From: Cololabis saira
Lineage: Eukaryota > Chordata > Actinopteri > Beloniformes > Belonidae
DNA: 64,000 nucleotides
Direction of reading: 5' to 3'
Assembly: GCF_033807715.1 (NCBI RefSeq)
Contig: NC_084590.1
Location: 39,489,005 to 39,553,004 of the forward strand
In this document: piece after piece, positions 22,804 to 35,754 of the stretch
How the letters are laid out: each line of letters starts with the position of its first letter
Position numbering within the stretch: the stretch's first letter is position 1
Made by a program: the position numbers and the translations under genes
The notes under the pieces: model-generated
What the model was told of the DNA's origin: nothing
Database searches by the model: none
Seen by the model: only the letters and a program-made list of their open reading frames with translations

Positions 22804-23990
22804 GTTGCAGTTTAAATAGTTATCAGCAGTACCAAACAAAGTTTTTGATATTTTAGTTTTATTGCAGTATGAGATATTCATCATGTTGCAGTATAACTTG
22901 AATTCCATTTTTTTTAAAGGTATTGTGACATAATTTTTAACATGCTTTCAACACTATTAAAAGTCTTGGCCAATATCCCTCAAATGTGTCTAAAAAGGTG
23001 TAACAAGAAAAACCTCACTCCAGCACTCCATGCCTGGCTTTTTTATGACGGTGTTTTTTGCGCAGTGAAAAACACGTCCTTTTCCCCCTTTCCTGTCAAT
23101 CATTGCCCCGCTCCTCCTCCCAAGTTCGTTTTTTTGGGTATAATTGATGTCAAGACACCCAACGAAACACAAAAAATCAAGAAAAATTTGTTTTTCATGT
23201 CACAATCCCTTTTTAAATGTATTAAATGTACATTTTTTTAAAAATTTAATAATCTGCAATTCTCAAAACGATCCACAATTTGCTCAGAACAGAAAGTAGC
23301 TTGAGCTTTTCTTTTTTTGCTTTTTTTTTCTGGTCAGTGTCCTGGGTCATTTTAGTTGTATTTATTTATTTTCTTATCATTCTGGTTCCATTAGTTCTGC
23401 TGTGGAGCTTCTCCAAGATGATGCAGGTTTAGCCTCGTCTTTCTGAAACATGCAAGGCCTCTTTTGAAAAAGACGTTGTCTGAATGGGAGCATTTGTTGC
23501 TCTAAAATCTGCATAAACCTTTCGATACTGATGTTTTCAGATGTGCAAGCTGCCCATTCCATAGGCACTAATGCACCTAAACCCATAAAATCAGATGCAA
23601 GCTTTTTAAGTGAGCACTGATGACAAACCAAACCTCAACTGTGTCCTTGGAGAATGATTTGGGAAAGCGTTTCCAAGTTCATGCGGTAATTTCCACTACA
23701 GTATTATGCCTGTCTTTAATGAGCATCATGGACATGCAAAATTGATTTTTCAGGGTTGTCCTCGTGCGTACAGAGATTTCCTCCGAATTTCCGAATCTTT
23801 CAGTATCATATGCTGTAGATTAGATAATCTGTCTTCACACTGTTCCACTGAGAACCATTTTGTTGAAAAATAGTTTCACTATTTGTAGACAGTTTTTTTA
23901 ACTGATTGTCGAACCTCTGCCCATCTTTACCTCTGAGACCAAGTCTCTAATCTCACTGACCTGTTGCCAATGAACCTAATTAGTTGTGAG

Positions 23991-24074
23991 ATGTTCCTCC
24001 AGGTCTTTCTTTTTAATTACTTCGTTACTTTTATGTTCCTCCAGGTCTTTCTTTCTAATTACTTTGTTACTTTT
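23991..24074. repeat. 42-bp tandem duplication
   Basis: ATGTTCCTCCAGGTCTTTCT starts at 23991 and again at 24033. Two full copies with two or three substitutions make a recent local duplication. Confidence 0.9.
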
Positions 24075-26589
24075 GCATCTGTTTGATGCCCAACTCCCAA
24101 CTGTTTTGAGCATATCTTGCTTGCCATTGGAATGGCAAAATGTCTCTTTCTTTATTTTCGATGGTTTTTATTTTATATTTGAATAATGCAAATGCATTAA
24201 GATTAGCAAATAATGGCATTTTGCTGTCCTGGTCAATATTTGTTATCCACAACACCGTAGCTGCACCAATATGCTGCTTTTAACCCTGAACTAGAACGTA
24301 CTGTAAATGATACTTACTGGCTCATGTTTCTATGAATTTGAACGCGTGTTGCATATGTGTTTTTATCCCTGCAAATGCTGCAACCATACTGACATTCTCA
24401 CAATGTCGAAGCCAAAAGGCTGATGTGACAGAGATATGTCGATACACCGTGTTCTATTTCTGATTCGGCACGGAGTTGATGAAGTGACTCTTGCTTGACT
24501 AGGTTTTTAAGGATTTGAAGCCTCGAAAGGGTAACCGGTCTGTCATGGTCGCAGGTTTACCTTTCTTGGCGTGGGCTATCTCTTCTATCAGCAAACTAAT
24601 GTTTCTCTTACAGCAGTTCATTGCCGAGATCAAAAGCAATGACACTGAAATAGAACTCCATTTGGGCGTTAGACGCGAGCAGCCAGATCGCAGAGGTTTG
24701 AAACAAACCCCCAGGTTAGACGGACTAAAAACTGCAAACAATAAAACTCATAGCCAAATCTAGTCTTCTGCTGTTAGATGTGTCCACCTACTGCTTTCTT
24801 TCTTTTGCAGCTTAGTAGACTTAAATCATTGTCAGTCTTTGTAACAAAACTGTTTTTCATTTGATAATTAAAAGCAATGCCCCCATATATAACACGGTAT
24901 ATAAAACACCTCACCGTGTCGTGCCAGACGCTAATACCTGTTAAATCTCCTTATGGTTTTACTTATGAGGTTCCGTCATGTTTATTCTTGAACAGAATAT
25001 GCGATCTAGTTTATTTCAGTTGAGAGAAGGCAGAGGAAGGTGATTATCATGGTGATTAATGCAGGCATATGGGAGGAAGTGTGCCGTGTTGTAGAGAAGA
25101 AGGAAATGATTATCTAATGGAGGTGTGTCAAATGTGTTCCTTTTTCAAAGCTGAAATCAAAGTCTGAGTCAAAGGCTTCCACACGTTGCCGAATCAACTT
25201 CTAAAGGAGGGCAATCATCTCCACTAGACTTTAGAAAGTACAACATTGGGAAAGTGAAAATAGATGGGCTGAAAGAGGGCCGGTGCACTTGTGCCGCTAA
25301 TGAAGTGCAGCTTCTGTGAGAGGCGTTCATCACAACACGGCAGTCTCAATGCCGTCGCGGGCACAGATCAGAGGACGCTCTGTTTCTCTCTCTCAAACTT
25401 TTATGTTTTTGCGCATGCGTGCGCTATTAAAATGACGCGCGCATCGGACCGGGGATCGACACGTAAATGAGCAAGTGCACACTGAACATTCGCATCCTGT
25501 TGGAATAAGAAAACATTTGTGCAACTCTCGGGGCAACTTTGTTGTGTTATATTGATCTTGTAGTATTTGTGCAGGTCAAGTGTAGGGCAGCGGATGGATT
25601 CACAATATTTCTACACCAGTATTGACTAACAGCTTCTTTTATAGGTATATTATTCCACCTGCATTTCAGTCCGCGTGAGTGAAAGAAGGAAAGAAAAAAA
25701 ATCTATTTTTTTCCCTTTTTTTTTTTTATTTGAGTCCATTAGCAGTTCATATTGACATATATTACAAACAAACCAAGATCTGTAAGCATGAAGGCACTTT
25801 AACTGGCAGGTCACTTATTCACTGAACTGCTTACGTGACCTGACATGCGTCATGAGAGCTGCGCTACAAGAGAAAATCAAAAGGCAATTTCCTTCAAGTG
25901 CTGATGGCAATAGTTCACAATAAACTGACTTAATTTTTGATAAATAATGATGGAAGACGGAAATTAGATCTCTCGCGTATGACACTGAAGGAAATCATCA
26001 ATAAGTACAATTGTTCAGTTAGGGTTTATATACGTGTACAGTGAGTGAGATGGCCGTGATCACGGCGGGGCTTCTATGAGGACATAATCTTAATGAAATC
26101 TTTTCACTTGCCCTTAATGCATTTTTGTGTTGTGAAGCAGAAGAGATTGTAGTTTTTCAAGTAATAACTGAAAAATGCTTCATCTTTTTTTCACCATACC
26201 TTTTTCATAGATGGTTTGATGAAAATAAAAAAAGAAGTCAACCATGTACTGGTGTCACAGGAAGAGTCTGGGTATGACTGAAGTCAATAAGCTTGATCCT
26301 CCAGAGATCAAGAACGCCTGTGCAGAAGCCGTCGTTCCAACTTTTATAGCATTCACTTTCATAAATGTTAAAGTTTCAGTGGATGGATTACGCAACACTT
26401 CTGCCCGTTGAGTCATGCCGCTAGTGTGGCTGAAAATTAAATTATAGTAAGAAATGAGTTGTAAAGGTGTGGGGATGCTATTACAGTATCTCTCTGCCTT
26501 GGCCTGCAGGGCGACAATACATCATCTTTGGTAGTTTTGCTAATGGGAACACACGATGTACGTGAAAGTTTCTCTGCGTTGCATCACCG

Positions 26590-26613
26590 ATGGATGGATG
26601 GATGGATGGATGG
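26590..26613. repeat. (ATGG)n microsatellite
   Basis: Six ATGG units. This could be the tail of an RTE-type LINE, but no body is recognisable upstream. Confidence 0.9.
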
Positions 26614-27235
26614 TGTACAGATGTCACATACAGGGCCCATATGGTTGAATACCTGTGTAATGCCTTTGTGGCTTGTAGATGTGTCTTCAGTGATGGGTGA
26701 AGAACAACACATTTTTGATGGCTTTTCTTTTGCACTTTAAACTGTGTTTTTACCCCTGCATGGGTCCGTGACTCTTTCTTCAAGTAGGCAACTCTGTGCG
26801 ACATAGAGCATGTTGAAAGTCAAACTAGGAGCAGAAGAAACCCAAAGGAAGTGCACCTGGGTGGAAGTCAACCTGACTGTGGATATGCGGCCAAACAATG
26901 ACGTGTAGTGTTTTTTTTTCTTTTCTTGAAGTTCTTTTAAGGTAGTATGGATGTCATTCTTTAGGTATTACACAAAGTTTGGAGTTCTTTTATGCCTTTT
27001 CAGAGTTTCTTGTATGCAGTACTTGCAAAAAAAAAAGGAAAAGAAGAAAAGGCACTCTTCCAAAAAAGCTTTATGTTTCAGGTCATAATGAAAAGGTATA
27101 TGGTCCCTATCACTTCCTCAAAATAGTTAAAATATTAAAATCGATACAGCATACGCAACTTATTTAACTTGTTATTAATATGTTAAAGGTACAGTACCTT
27201 CAGAAGCGAAACCAAAATGTAGAGGCACTGTGTTT

Positions 27236-27360
27236 AATTCAGTTCAATTTTATTACACCACAAGTTGTCTCTCTGTGCTTTCCAGAGCCCCAGAACATGA
27301 CCCCCAAGCAATTATTACATAAACATAAACAATCTGGTGGAAAACTCCAACCAACATCCT
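27236..27360. repeat. Interspersed repeat fragment
   Basis: AATTCAGTTCAATTTTATTA is followed by CTTTCCAGAGCCCCAGAACATGA, then AAGCAATTATTACATAAACA and GGTGGAAAACTCC. The order matches a common fish repeat of the type also seen at 3875-4080. The class was not determined. Confidence 0.55.
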
Positions 27361-28554
27361 AACGACTGGAATGACGAGATGATGTTGATACCAGTAGCGG
27401 CGTGCTCTGCAGAGGGAAATTAAACAGGAGCGAGCAAAAGCCAGTGGAGTGTTTCAGCAGTTTAAATTAACATCAAAACATCCCCAAATACATTTGGAAA
27501 GCCTGGTGGTGTTGACATAGCAGTGGAAATGGCACTGACGTACAATCAGGCGCTGTGAACAAAAGGTGCGACTTGGGGAGGGAGGAGGTGGTTTGGAAGC
27601 TCCTGGAAAGGAAACACCTCAAACTGTTAACTGATGCGGTGTTTTTGTTGCTTCCTCTGACAGACTCAACCGTTTCCACTACCTCAACCTCCTCAGAAGT
27701 ATTTAAATAGGAGAAATGTGTATATATAGGTATATAGGTATTTTTCTTTGTTGTTAGTTTTAGCCCCCGTTAAGCAATTAAATATTATGACACTTTATTA
27801 TAGATAGAGGTTTTGTATCTTTATTTATTTTAAACTGTCATATCTCAAAAAGTAGGTCTCATTCATGTAAAGTCTGTTTAGATCCCAGGGCAAAGGAATT
27901 TAAATAAAGTAATGAAAATAATGTCATTGTTTCATCTTCTTTGCAACAGCATAGAAGGACCAAACCTTTGAAGCCTATCCTAATTAAGATTACATCACAT
28001 TATTATGATTAATCTATAGATTAGACTATACACTTATTGATTGTGTTGCAACATTATGTGAGCCTGTAAATAAATATAATTCATGTTGCAAAACAGAAAA
28101 CTAAATTTTTCACATTTTCAAACTGGAAACTATTTCAATTTCAGGCTGAAATACTTTTCACCTCATTTCTCATTAAACTGGTATGTTTTGTGTATAATTT
28201 GATTGTGTTATAGACATTAAAAGAACATGTGTAGTGTCTGTGACGATCACGGACCCTAAAGGATAAAACTCTGTTGTGTAGATGTTTTTATCATTTATTG
28301 TAGAGCAACAGAAGGCAGTGCGGCAACTCTTTGACTTTGCTAAATGAAATCAGAAAATAAAGTCACAATAAGTAACAATTAATAAAAAAATAAATGTGGA
28401 TATTGCATGGTAATTGTGTTATTTGAGTGGATAATGTCAGTGAAAACGTGATGCTGTTTTATTAATAATTAATAATAAGTTTAGGGGCCTGCATATAACA
28501 CTATTGGGTGAATGGGTAGGATTTGTTTATATTTATGTACAGAAATGGGCAGCT

Positions 28555-28678
28555 ATGTATATGTGTGTGTATGTAGATATATATAGATATAGAGCAGATG
28601 GAGTTAATATAGAGATAGTATGGTGTAAATAAGTATATTTATATGGGCATATGTGTGTATATATATATATATATATTC

Positions 28679-28736
<58 letters not shown>

Positions 28737-28760
28737 ATGTATGTATGTATGTATGTATAG
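28555..28760. repeat. Compound microsatellite (TA)n(TG)n(ATGT)n
   Basis: Imperfect AT/GT steps from 28555 lead to (TA)n at about 28659-28675, an uninterrupted (TG)n at 28682-28720 and (ATGT)n at 28721-28757. Confidence 0.97.
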
Positions 28761-30691
28761 GTAAGTGTGTGAGTATAATTACAGTATAGTTAGTTATTAT
28801 AAATACTTGTTAATAAATGATTAGTGAATGGGGTTAGGGTTAAATAAGTTTACACTTCTTCCTACTCCTTTTTGCACATGTAAATTAAGATATTAAGTGT
28901 TAAAGGATTAAATTCTTTTTTTGTTTGTTTTGTTATCTTCTCTTTTAATTGTTGTCTTTTAGATGTACAAAATAATCAAATCAATCAATAATTAGTTTAT
29001 GCATAAGATTGCAAATTGTTTTTTGTTCCTATGATTTGATGAATGAGGAAAAATTATAATCATAATCTTATTTTAAATATTATAGCTTCAAATATCCAAG
29101 AAAAGTATTTCAAAACTTTGTCTCTCGGGAATCAGGGTGCTTGTGATGCTCAGGTTAAGTTTATATTCATGCAACGCACTCTGAATACAGTCCCCTCCTG
29201 TACTCTGTTTTCATGTGAAACATTAGTGCAGGGTTTTCAGAAACGCAGGGTAGCATACACAATCCTCTGGTGGAGAAGTGGAAGAAAGTCTGCTTTTGAC
29301 TGCTGCGGCTGCTGAGGTGTAGTTCTCTTCTTGGCGTTTAGTTGTGTGGGAGGCTTCTTATTCATGCAGATGTCACCAGAAGAGGATCTCTCTCTGCCTA
29401 CTTTCCCTTCCTCTGCCTTCCTCTTCATGTCTTTCTCCTTCTCTGTGTTTTCACTGCCCTAATTTCGAGGCGAGTGCTGCACCGAGCTTACGTTGGCAGT
29501 CCATTTCGCATTGTTTGCCACTTCTCTACACCTACATAATGTATTTCATTAGCATCCGCTGTCAGTCCCAGTCAGTTCCACTTCATCCTATTACTTTTAT
29601 TTATTTATTTTTTTATTTATTTCCCTATTTTTATTTATTTACCTAGCTTCTATCTTCCTCCATCTATTGTCTCTTTCCTTCTCTGCAGGGAATTCAATTA
29701 TCGTGGCTGTTGTGTTCTGATGTTGTTATGACATCCGATAACGGATTCATTATCTCATCTCCTAGCTTGGCAGGATGGTAACATCAGTTCTGTTGTTTCC
29801 TCCGTTTCTACAGCGTATATTCAGCCTTGTGAAATAATGATACTAGTCTGAAGGTTGTATTCTCTGAGGCTGCTTGCGTTTCCCCTTAATTTTTTAACAA
29901 TCAAACTTGGTGAAAACGGACTAAATGTTTTCATGTGAGGTAGATTCTACAGATTGTTTTTTTTTTTTTTTTTCCTTTGCAATACCATCAACATTGACTT
30001 TAAGTTGGCTGGCTGTGACAAAAATAAAAAAAAAAAGGTACCAGTTCTTGATAATTTAATTCATCCTTAGCCTGGCCATATATCTTAATCCTGTTCCTCT
30101 GTGGTACAAATAATTATTCTAGCTGCGCAGAAGTAACCGGACAGATATGAATACAGCCATCAGAGAAATAAAACATGCAACATAGGCAGAGTGATAATCA
30201 AACTAGAATTTTAAAAAGAAAAAAAAATGTAAATACCGTGATTGTAAATGCGAGCCATCATGGTTCTTTTGAATTGTGGCTTGTTGGATGTTCTCATGTC
30301 ATAAAGCCCCGCCCCTGGCACATTACGATTGGTCGATATGTCCCGTATCCGTGGAAACGGCTGTGAATGGGAGGGGTACCAGACCTATTTCACGAGAGAG
30401 CCTAATTTCAAGGTTTACGGATATAGCTGACGGGGCTAAAACTGTATACAGCATACTGAAAGAGTACTTTTCACTCTGCTTTTCCTCCACTCAAACACGT
30501 CAGACTGCTGCCAACTTTTGTGCATTTTATCTCCTGTTTTTTGTTGTTGTTTTGTCTTAATACTTCACCAAAGCTCACAGGGAAAAGCAGCCAGCGAAGC
30601 GTGACACAACGAAGTGTACAAATTAAATGACAGCCTCCCTTTCCCTTCGTTATATACAGTGCATTCTTTAATAACGCTCTCTGTGTTGCAG

Positions 30692-30876
30692 GAAATGAGT
30701 TTGGCCATCCTGAGTGGCTGGATTTCCCTCGAGAGGGTAACAAGCAGAGTTACCACTATGCCCGTCGGCAGTATAACCTGTTGGATATGGAGCACCTCCG
30801 CTACCGTCAGCTGTACTCCTTTGACCGGGACATGAACCACACCGAAGACAAGTACGGCTGGCTGGCAGCCCCACCT
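30692..30876 (+). CDS. GBE1 exon, end of barrel (61 codons after split Gly)
   Basis: This 185-bp exon completes the split Gly codon with GA and encodes [20 protein letters not shown], then [20 protein letters not shown] and [20 protein letters not shown], ending in Pro (phase 0) before GTAAGA. It aligns to human 541-601. His545 (30706-30708), a known human disease position, is conserved, as are the NEFGHPEW and FDRDMN motifs of eukaryotic branching enzymes. It completes the GH13 barrel and the link to the C-terminal beta domain. The acceptor is CTGTGTTGCAG. Confidence 0.97.
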
Positions 30877-32415
30877 GTAAGAACACCACACACTCGCACT
30901 GCAGAGAGCTTCATGCAGATACTTGATGACAAAGTCACATAAAAATGTGATGGTGCAGCAACATTATTAATCACACAGAATATTTAATGAACTCATGTTT
31001 CTATTCCATTTGTTTATAAATGATTAAGGTCTTATAAGATTATTTCTCCATGGATAAATGTATTCTCAGGCCACCCTCTTTACACACCTGTTCGGTTCTT
31101 CCCACTGAGATAAAAGCCCCGTAAATGGAGCTCATTTTGGAAGTGTCTTGTTTCTCCGGCTGCTGTCAAGTTCAGCAGTAATAGATTTCACTCTCTTCCT
31201 TGAGCTTCTGTCTTTGGCTGCAATTGAGAGAATAAATTATGTTTTTCTCTTGAGGGGTTTGTAGCAAAGTAATGGGATAATGCAAATGGAGACTGTGGCT
31301 AAATTGACAGGGATTAGAAGTGAGTGTGTGCAGCTGATTCAGAAATACCGTTCCTCACAACCCCGGGAATGAGTCCCCAGATTAGAGCTACTTCACCTTG
31401 CCATGTTAGACGCTGACCAGCAGACAAACTTGAGCTGAAGAGTACGAGAAATATGGCAGAGCGTAATTACAGACATGCGTCTAAGAGCCTTTTGGGGATA
31501 AGGAGGAGGGCTGATCCCAGAGGTTGCAACTGGCAGGAAATACAAATACTCTTGGCAGCAGTGCTAACCTGCTGCACACTGGAAGCTCCTGGTCGTGGCT
31601 GTTTAGGCGATATTAGTGTGAAACTGCCTAGAACCACATAGTAAATGGGTGCTCTACAATTTACTGTCAAGGCTTGATCTTATTATGCCATTACTTTTAA
31701 ATCAGAACTTGAAATAAATCTTTAAGATTACAAAGTGGCAGTGTGACCTAATTACCATGTTTGTTTTGCATGTAAAGTAGCTGGACTCAGTAGGGGGTGG
31801 GACTTACAAATACTGGAATATTCCTTCAGAATAAAATATGGTTAGCAAAGAAAACATCTTTCAACATGGTTAAAATAATCAAATGTTGTGCTAATGATGT
31901 TGAATTTACTCCATCATAAGCAGGGCTGCACATAATTATTTTGGTCTGGTGCTCAGAGGAGCCCCTGGATATGTGACTTAGGGCTCCAAAAACGCGGTGA
32001 CCCGTCTCGCCGGATCGATAAAAGAGGGATGCAGGAATAAGTTATAGGCAAAACGATATTTATTCACTTATAAAGATGAATTAAAAAATTATGGTGCGTG
32101 TTAGTCTGTAGAGCCAGTATAAAAGTTAGTTTTTATCGGCCAGATTGGGATGCTCACGGCATATTTTGCACCTATTGCCAACTTTCAGAAATAGAAATAA
32201 AGGACACCCCGATTTCAGCAGCGCAGTAGCCAAAAAAAAGCCCCAAAACTTCTAAACTGCATAAAAATGTGTTTATTTTATATGAAAAAACGTGTTCTTT
32301 AATAGCATTGAACTTGCATGACTGTACAGACAGCCAACCATATAGCAGCTGAAATATCCTCCTATGCTCTGTATGTCCACATCAGCCAAGGTGTAGAATA
32401 TTGCTACAGGTGAAG

Positions 32416-32581
32416 AATATGGTGTAAAAGTTAACTTATTTCAATAATTCAACTAGAATATGGTGTAAAAGTTAACTTATTTCAATAATTCAACTAGAAT
32501 ATGGTGTAAAAGTTAACTTATTTCAATAACTCAACTAGAATATGGTGTAAAAGTTAACTTATTTCAATAATTCAACTAGAA
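32416..32581. repeat. 41-bp tandem repeat, 4 copies, inside the hAT-like element
   Basis: GGTGTAAAAGTTAACTTATT starts at 32421, 32462, 32503 and 32544, exactly 41 bp apart, with a single substitution (ACTC for ATTC) in the third copy. The array is nearly homogeneous, so it is young or homogenised. Confidence 0.97.
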
Positions 32582-32816
32582 TATATTAATAACTAATATA
32601 TATATTATATTACTAATATATTACCTAGTCTTATTACATGCAAAGCAAGATATGTTGAACCTTTATTTGTTATAATTTTGATGATGGAATTGTTTGTTGA
32701 TTTCATAAAATATTCTCTAATTTATTTTTTATTTGGGGTTTTCATAAACTGTGAGCCATAATCAGAGAGCAGCGTCTTGCTGGCGCAGGTAACTGCTGCA
32801 TGCAGTGACAGACACT

Positions 32817-32905
32817 GGCTGATTTATGGTTCCGCGTTGCACCAACGCAGAGCTTACGGGGTAGGATACGCGGGAACGCGACGTACGGTACGCGTCGCCG
32901 CGTAA
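32817..32905. mobile_element. Partial foldback MITE inside the hAT-like element
   Basis: GGCTGATTTATGGTTCCGCG, then CACCAACGCAGAGCTTACGG and a GTACGGTACGCGTCGCCGCG core match the left terminus and central hairpin of the complete MITE at 38886-39003. The right terminus is missing. It was either inserted into the hAT element and then truncated, or is an ancestral part of it. Confidence 0.75.
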
Positions 32906-33954
32906 CATCATGCAGCCACTTCTCGGCGAACACACGTTTTCTGTTCGATTCGGGTAGTGGTTCAGTTTGGCGTCTCTTTGTAGTTGGTGGTGGTGGAACG
33001 CCAAAATAATTACTAAATGGCGCTTGCTTCTTGGACATTTTGACGAGACGTGTCGGGGTTTGTTCAGTAAAGCTGATCCTTCCATCTCTTCCTGCCCAAC
33101 CCACCGCCGCCACGATCATGGAGGGGGAATAAGGATGCGCTGTGATTGGCCAGTACCAACTTTGAGTGGCAGTTCTGGGGAAAAGCTCTCCCAATAGATG
33201 TTTTAATATTAGTATTCTGGTCTGGCCACAACCAATAATATGAGCCCCAGCTGTTGGTACGCAAAAGCGCTTCGCAGCACAAGATTGACAGCGCACTGTG
33301 GATTTTGACGGCGCATGCGCTCTGGCGGCCCACTTATGTGCAGCCCTGATCATAAGCACAAGTCCAATGACTACATGTGATATCACTATGGGTCACATGC
33401 TTTATATATAATGTGGGCCGAGCAGAACTCAGCTCTGGAAACATGCATTTCAGATGTCTAGTGAGCTAAATATTCAGTGCCGCGACGATCTGATGCCAAA
33501 GTTGCTTAACCAGAGCACCCGGCAGCTGTAACAGGTAAAAGCTACAGAGCAAGAGTCAGCCCAGCTGAAGTCCTGGATCGTAAGCCCGGCCTCCTTGCAA
33601 ACAGGAGTCAAAGACGGCTGCTCTGGGTTGTTTTGCTAAGCCTCACCTCCATGCTCTTCAGGACCACCCAAAACCAGTCACAAGGGTATCGGTACAGTAG
33701 ACGGCACAACAAGCCACATCATCTTTAAAATAATAATGAATTCACAGCTCAGAAGTTGAGTGTACATTTATTTTTTTTTAACATTTTTAACACGGGGGTC
33801 AATGGAGATCACCTTTAGAGCTAGTATGATTCCATATCAAAATAACCTTACATTGAAAACTTAAGCCTGATGGATCAGATCCACATCTGGAAAGAATGTA
33901 GGGTCTGAAAACAATCCACGGGGCCTCCCCATCCAAGGGCCAGCACCACAGGTT

Positions 33955-34520
33955 GCTTATCACAGTGTCTCCCAACCTGGGGCCCGGGCCCCCCCTGGGG
34001 GGGCGCCAGAGATCTCTGGGGGGGCGCGAAACTTTGTCTGCTTTGAAATTATGCAGTTGTAAAAATTATATTTGCAAATGAGTCATTTATAAGACATTGT
34101 TAGGAATAATTTATGAATGTCTTGAATATTATTTGGGTTTTTTATACACTGGTGACAAACACAGGAAATGATTTCATTCGTTATTATTATATCATTACTC
34201 AACATTTAATTTACTCCGACAGGTTGTTAAAGAAAAATGTTAAAAAAAATTTGGTCTCATATTAAATGAGACATTTTTCAGAAATATTTTTATCTCCTTT
34301 TGTGCGTATTTTATACATTGGGACATTGGGACATTGGAGAAAAACAAAGTCATATGTATAGAGAGTAAACCAAAGAGAAATGTATCAAAAAAACATAATG
34401 TTAATTTTTTCAATTTAAGACTATTTTGGTGCTAGTACGTACGAGTCGGGGGCCCTGGTTGGTCTTAGACACAAGTAGGGGGGCTCCAAGGAAAAAAGGT
34501 TGGGAACCACTGGCTTATCA
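33955..34520. mobile_element. Non-autonomous hAT-like transposon with 8-bp target duplication
   Basis: The element spans 33963-34512 (550 bp). It starts CAGTGTCTCCCAACCTGGGG and ends AAAGGTTGGGAACCACTG, which are imperfect terminal inverted repeats of the CAGTGGTTCCCAACCT type common in hAT elements of animals. The 8-bp duplication GCTTATCA flanks it exactly at 33955-33962 and 34513-34520. The interior is AT-rich with no coding. A G/C-rich GGGGCCCGGGCCCC palindromic stretch follows the left terminus. Confidence 0.93.
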
Positions 34521-34898
34521 CACTGCCTTTGCACACAGGTGGTAAGCGCTACAACCAATAAGAGCAACAAGCAAGGTCATGTATTTTGAGCCACGGAAAC
34601 GAGTGAATGGGAGAGCTTGTTGTGTAAAAGAATAACTTGAACCTTTCCTGTACCCTGTTCACAAAACAGCAAATACATCCTTGCAAAGGAATGATATGAG
34701 GGCCGTCTTCTTTTCAATTTTTAAATAAAAGTAAGAGTATTCAACTGTCAATGTCAAAGCCGATTCAGACATTGATCCTCAGCTGCAGCCATCTGCACTG
34801 TTTACATCCGTCGCTGCTCTGTCATCATCTTGTTGAATCAGTCTCTTTTACCTCTTTATTGGGCTTGAGATCTAACTGATGGTAGCGAGACCTACAGA

Positions 34899-34932
34899 AC
34901 CTGCAAAGGAAATTTAAATTTCCTTTGCAGGT
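34899..34932. repeat. Perfect 34-bp palindrome
   Basis: The left arm ACCTGCAAAGGAAATTT is followed without spacer by its exact reverse complement. The palindrome ends sharply on both sides: the flanking bases do not pair. It is not part of any element I recognise. Confidence 0.97.
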
Positions 34933-35400
34933 ACATCTAGTTTTCTAGACTATGAAAACTTTGAAGGTGGAAAGTTTTTGGAAATATACCTACATTTTTC
35001 TTTGCTTTTGCAACCTTAGTAGAGGTATGGAGCAACATGGATCATATCTTGTTTCCACCTGCCCTCTGTGAGTCCAAATGAGATGTGGAACATGACCCAT
35101 GGTTTTAAATGGAAGATGGTACGGTTCTTTATAGCTTGATGCAACTTGATGTTGCAACTTCCAACTTGTTGTTACAACGGCAGAGAAACAGTTTTTACCA
35201 GAGCTTCTTCCTGTAGCCTGTACAATTTCACACTATGGTTTAAAAAAAAAAAAAACAAGGAAGTTTATTTCCTAAAAGTTTTTTTCAGAAACCTAATGGT
35301 TATTCACGTAGTGCTAGTTAGCACTTGCTGCTCACACAGAATGTACATGCGCGAGATAAATAACTTTTGGAAAAACAGGGTAGTTTGGTAACTGCATCAA

Positions 35401-35723
35401 AGATTGCAAAAGCTTCATTATCATGATTACTGTTCAAATAAAAAAATGAAAATATAAATATATATATACAAAAATTTTAAATACTTAAAATCAAAAAGGG
35501 AGGGGGGCTTTCCTTTCACTGCCGTCCTACCTGCCTCTTGCTGGGGCTCCCAGTCGGGCAACTGGAGTCTGGTGGGGGCCTCAACTTCATAATAATATTA
35601 CTATATTATTATGCTATATTTATATTATATCGTGCTACACCACTCTATATGATAATTATTTATTTGTTTAACTTATTTACTCTCAAATTAATGTCAATTT
35701 ATGTATCTTTCATCACCTTATTT

Positions 35724-35754
<31 letters not shown>

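Larger units (their letters stand above)
15011..30691 (+). other. GBE1 intron of 15.7 kb
   Basis: Donor GTGAGT, acceptor CTGTGTTGCAG. Recognisable contents, listed separately, are a retroelement-like block near 18-19 kb, two minisatellites, LINE remains near 20 kb and several microsatellites. From 15070 to 17990, 20780 to 22740, 22810 to 26580 and 28770 to 30690 I see no gene. These parts are AT-rich with homopolymers, apart from candidate regulatory sequence at 21780-22110. Two stretches with transposon-like flavour but no identifiable ends are 19190-19330 and 30295-30420 (CCCCGCCCCTGGC, CGATTGG). Confidence 0.85.
31913..33356. mobile_element. Non-autonomous hAT-like transposon with 8-bp target duplication
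   Basis: The element spans 31921-33348 (1428 bp). It starts CAGGGCTGCACATAA and ends with the exact reverse complement TTATGTGCAGCCCTG, giving 15-bp perfect terminal inverted repeats. It is flanked by the perfect 8-bp duplication ATCATAAG at 31913-31920 and 33349-33356. The 8-bp duplication and the CAGGG...CCCTG termini are hallmarks of the hAT superfamily. No transposase frame is evident: a 214-codon minus-strand open frame runs through the right end and past the terminus, which argues against it being real. The inside carries a 41-bp tandem array and a partial foldback MITE. Confidence 0.92.

Noticed and set aside
24515..24763. 82-codon open frame with a hydrophobic stretch (VAGLPFLAWAISSI)
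   Set aside because: I considered a retroviral or transposon origin, but no motif is diagnostic, there is no neighbouring coding, and there are no termini.
26056..26069. 14-bp palindrome GCCGTGATCACGGC
   Set aside because: It is short enough to occur by chance in 64 kb and has no associated structure.
32742..33386. 214-codon minus-strand open frame
   Set aside because: It runs through the right terminus and target duplication of the hAT-like element and shows no transposase motif, so it is chance in GC-rich sequence.
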